A DNA stretch of 64,000 bases, from contig ML679962.1 in assembly GCA_007922225.1 (NCBI GenBank), positions 30,301,563 through 30,365,562 of the forward strand, given 5' to 3'. This stretch comes from Emydura subglobosa. Lineage: Eukaryota; Chordata; Testudines; Chelidae. This document shows positions 60,686 to 64,000 of the stretch, one piece after another (the first letter of the stretch is position 1; each line of letters opens with the position of its first letter). Made by a program: the position numbers and the translations under genes. Under the pieces are notes generated by a model that did not search any database, was not told the origin of the DNA, and saw nothing but the letters and a program-made list of their open reading frames with translations.

Positions 60686-60788
60686 GAATGGAAGCTGTCT
60701 CACTTAAATGTGCATTTTAAAAAAGTCTGCTTTGCTGTCTTTGAATAAAAGCTGTTTCACTTAAATGGGTATTTTTAAAAAGTCTGCT
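60686..60788. repeat. Diverged tandem duplication, 57-bp period
   Basis: Copy one (60,686-60,731) and copy two (60,743-60,788) share 'cacttaaatg' and 'aaaagtctgct' with about 39 of 46 identical positions. Confidence 0.75.
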
Positions 60789-61633
60789 ACTGTTCCCGTT
60801 ATTTTAATTAATATAGTCTGCACTCCTATTAATTGAGACTGTGCTCACATTTGAGCCAGAATCTGCACTTTTTGCACCCACAAAATTCCCATTAACGTCA
60901 ATGGGAGTTTTATTCAGGCACCAGTGGCAAGTACCAACAGGTTTCCATCAACTAGGGAGCAGTCTACCATGTGTAGGCAATGTTTTCAGTCAGCGCTGTT
61001 CATTAGCTGCTCATGTATAGGATAATAGAGTATTTCTGGATGGCCAAATATTAATGTATGTGGGAGGTAAGTCTGCTTTTCCCATCATCTAAGCACAAAG
61101 GACCAGCCCCTTAGTATCTAAAGATAGCTGTAAAATCAATTTGCAAACATATCTGAAATAACCAGACATTCCCTGCCAACTCTATCCTGCTTGGTCACGA
61201 GAGTTAAGTTTTGATTACAGTAGCATCACATCAGCACCCATTATAAAACTGATTTCCAGAGGTTGCAACCTAGAAATAAATTAGTATCTGGGTCAAAACG
61301 TGGCACATACAGGTTTTCAGTTGGGATCCTTTCTTAAAATAAACAGACTTGAACAACATCTCTTCAGTTTTCTGTTAAGTGATAGCATGAAATGGCCTTG
61401 TCTGTTTGCCCCTAAAGCCAAGCATGCACTGTGAAGGAAACAAACGTGTAAAAAATTACAGAAATGTGGTTTTACACCCCCTTATCCCACCTCCACAAGG
61501 ATTTCCAGGGTGAAGAGTTAGGGCCCGATCCAACTCCCACTTAGGTCTATGGGAGTCTTTCTACTGACTTACCTGGAAACCCTTAACTGGGTTTTTGATC
61601 AGACACTTTGTGCCCATGTGTGGCATGGGGATT

Positions 61634-61780
61634 GACAGGACAGACTGTAATGTCTCCAAAGGAACTATTATTGTCTATAGGGTTAATAAACCATGAACTA
61701 AGAAAGGATTTACAAGATGGACTGTAACAGCTCCTAAGGTAGCCATTACTGTCTGTGGGTTACTAATATGTGTTTTCAAG
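61634..61780. repeat. Degenerate tandem repeat, 77-bp period
   Basis: 'gactgtaatgtctccaaag' (61,643) and 'gactgtaacagctcctaag' (61,720) start two similar units that also share 'actgtct.tggg' and 'taataa'. A weaker third copy may begin near 61,822 ('cttgtaatgatccctaa'). Confidence 0.55.
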
Positions 61781-62286
61781 TTTCGTATTAATACCTCAAT
61801 AAGGGATGTGTGTACTCGAGAGCTTGTAATGATCCCTAACTGACTACTGGGTAAATAACATACATGCTGAAGAAATACACAGTATAAGCAACAAAATGTG
61901 TATTTAATTGGACAGGTATAATTTTTTTAAAGGTCTACAATAAATTTATCTTTCCTTGAGAGACCCATTCGATGTGTACATTTAAATAACCATCCATGAC
62001 TAGTATTTTCATAAAAGGGTTATTAGATACAGACACTGGTGTTTAAATGATGCAAAGGTTGTGACACAAACTGAGAACTGCCAATAAATTCAAAGATAAA
62101 AGCTCCACCTTTAACTCATGATGCTTTTTTGACAACAGCACAAAGAGTGGGGACCGCCCCCACTGACTTTACACTTCCTGGCTTTTGTGGGTTTAGTGTC
62201 ACGATCTGGACATTATTTAAATGAGTTGCTTGTGATATGATAGTTTGAACATTCCTCCCACGTAAAAGAGAAAGAAAAAAGAATGG

Positions 62287-62375
62287 GACAGATCTGCAGC
62301 CAGTGTAAATTGGCATCACTTCATTTAAGCCAAGGGAGCAATACTGATTCACACCAGCTGGAAATGTGGCCTGAT
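62287..62375. mobile_element. Palindromic MITE
   Basis: 'agatctgcagccagtgtaaa' on the left against 'gattcacaccagctggaaat' on the right, in line with the other 'accagctg' elements. Confidence 0.5.
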
Positions 62376-62399
62376 GTCTCTGAGACTGACATTCTGGAG

Positions 62400-64000
62400 T
62401 CCAATAGGTAAAACAAACAAACAACCAAACCAAAGTTACTCTTTCTTCAGCCATTTATCTTGTTCCTCGACTGATTTAAAACTGGAGTGGTGGGTGTGGG
62501 AAGAGGAGATGAAATTTATCATCCCAGGTTTTGATAAGCTTCTTCATAGCCCTGCAGCAAAATTAGTTTCATTCCTGTTCAGTGCAGTTGTGAGACCTGG
62601 TATGCTTAAATGGCTCCTCCCTTTGTGTCGAAAGGGAGAGCTGGCTGAACTGCACTCACTCCAAGAATGCCTCACAGTGTGTGACTAATCAACCCCCACA
62701 AGGCTCACACTTGTTTATTCCAGTTAGATTCTTCTGGTTCATATCAAAACACAACAGCCAGTTATACTAATTCATCTCCATTTTCTGAAGTAAAAAATGT
62801 GGCAATGGAGGCAAATGTCTTGATACAAATGTCCCTTTTATCTCATACTACCGTGACCAAATTTTCCTTCAAGAATAACTGATGGCTCAGCTAAACTAGG
62901 TAGGGTCTGTCTATGAAGCAGTGCCCCCCAAAAAATCCTGCTAAATACAGTTTTTAATCATAAATCTCCCCCAAATCTTCATCTGCAAACAGTAATATCA
63001 GTATGCAGGGTTTTTTTTTTAAATGCAACATTAAAATCAAAAGTCCTATTTCATTCACAGTGCAGGATCCAACTAATTTATCCTTTGGGTTTTTTAGTCC
63101 CACCCACAGAGATGTTACAAATTGGATTTAAATTAAATTTCATTCTAAACACATATATTCAATCATAACAAAACAGTGACAAATTAGCTTATTCCATTTA
63201 AAGTCATTGTATGCTCAGCCTGTGCTGCTAGTACTCTAACCCAGGGCCTATTTCCCAAAGGTCAGGTATTTAAAGAATTGACTCACAAATGTGTGTGTAG
63301 CTATTAGCTAGGGAATATGTTTGATTATTTTATGAAATATCAGACTGAAATGCACCATGTGTTTAAAAGTATGAATACAGGAAAGGCTTGTTTTACTATT
63401 CCATGAATCAAAAGATAGTAACACAGAGGTAGCTATCCCAGAATGCCTTCTGCATTGTTATAGCTGTTTAAGAAGTGCTTAATTTTATTTTTTCTCTCTC
63501 TCGTAAGTGTGATGTGATTTGAAAAGAGGCCTGATTGGTGATTTCTGTTCTAACACAATCCATTATGGATACACCTAAGCCCAGACTTCCACATCAACCA
63601 CCTCCACTGCCATGGGATAATGCATAAGGAGATTTGCTTATTTGGTTTTGCTCATCAGGGCAGGGTCCTTGCCAGTTTTAGCACTTAGAGGCAGCCAGAA
63701 TGGGTCAGATACAGAGGGAACACAGTGAATTTGATACTACTCGTGAGAGAACTTGGATAGTTTCCAAATCAATCACTCCCAGTAGGGGGAAAAAAAAGCT
63801 ACAGGCATTAAAAAGAGATCCTAACTGTTACCATGGCTAAACATCAACTATGGTTAGATCAAACACTTGTGAAGAAAAGGATCTTGAATTTGTTATTTGT
63901 AAAGGAAAAAAGCCATCATTTCAAAATTATAGTGGAATGTGTTTAGAAAGAAAACATTCTCAATTTGCCCTAAGATGTGTTTGCAGTAAATAAACCCATT
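62400..64000. other. No gene recognised
   Basis: AT-rich, apparently unique sequence to the end of the window. An open frame at 62,374-62,688 has no family resemblance. Confidence 0.45.

Noticed and set aside
1..64000. CRISPR arrays, bacterial operons, ribosome binding sites, rRNA or tRNA genes
   Set aside because: The window is vertebrate by repeat content. Repeats are not regularly spaced with unique spacers, and no tRNA cloverleaf other than SINE heads was seen.

Overview
The window looks like non-coding DNA from a sauropsid vertebrate, most probably a turtle (a crocodilian is the main alternative). The base for this is the repeat content. There are several CR1 LINE fragments with the typical 3' end that reads 'ttctatgattct', MIR/CORE-SINE copies, L2 remnants, one PIF/Harbinger transposase remnant, hAT-like MITEs with TIRs such as tagggtgacc and ggtttctcaacc-like ends, and a dense population of short palindromic MITEs built around 'tcaatggga'. 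I found no complete protein-coding gene, no tRNA or rRNA gene, no CpG-island promoter and no CRISPR array. All open reading frames are short (197 codons at most), and the ones with recognisable content belong to transposable elements.

Layout. 1-9 kb: mostly unique AT-rich sequence with a hAT MITE at 1.38 kb, MIR pieces at 2.7 and 3.6 kb, and several microsatellites. 9-17.3 kb: the densest transposon patch, with palindromic MITEs, a CR1 3' end nested in a MITE, an L2 3' end, a decayed Harbinger transposase on the minus strand (11.2-12.14 kb), two abutting MITEs at 14.3-14.6 kb, a hAT MITE at 16.7 kb and a second L2-like fragment. 19.4-20.3 kb: an antisense CR1 3' region split by about 360 bp of unrelated sequence. 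21.4-33 kb: mobile DNA of several classes, including a hAT element with a 7/8 matching 8-bp target duplication nested in another repeat (24.5 kb), and an antisense CR1/L3 reverse-transcriptase fragment (30.2-30.7 kb). 35.7-37.4 kb: a decayed RTE-like non-LTR reverse transcriptase. 40.0-41.6 kb: the best preserved CR1, with only two stop codons across about 840 bp of reverse transcriptase. 44.5 kb: a DNA transposon of the 'gtgtagacat' TIR type. 46.7-47.2 kb: a solo LTR on the minus strand. 49.0-49.55 kb: an isolated GC-rich island with a degenerate minisatellite, probably a non-autonomous DNA transposon. 55.5-55.75 kb: a GC-rich short retroelement of a family I cannot name, with a (GAT)n tail and a 13-bp direct flanking repeat. 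59.8-60.1 kb: the longest MIR-type SINE.

No genes work together here. The biology of the window is a record of layered transposition, with several readable nestings that give relative ages (CR1 after MITE, hAT after an older repeat, unknown insert after CR1). The long stretches between repeats look unique and could be intronic or intergenic. All family names come from reading the sequence by eye and were not checked against a repeat library.
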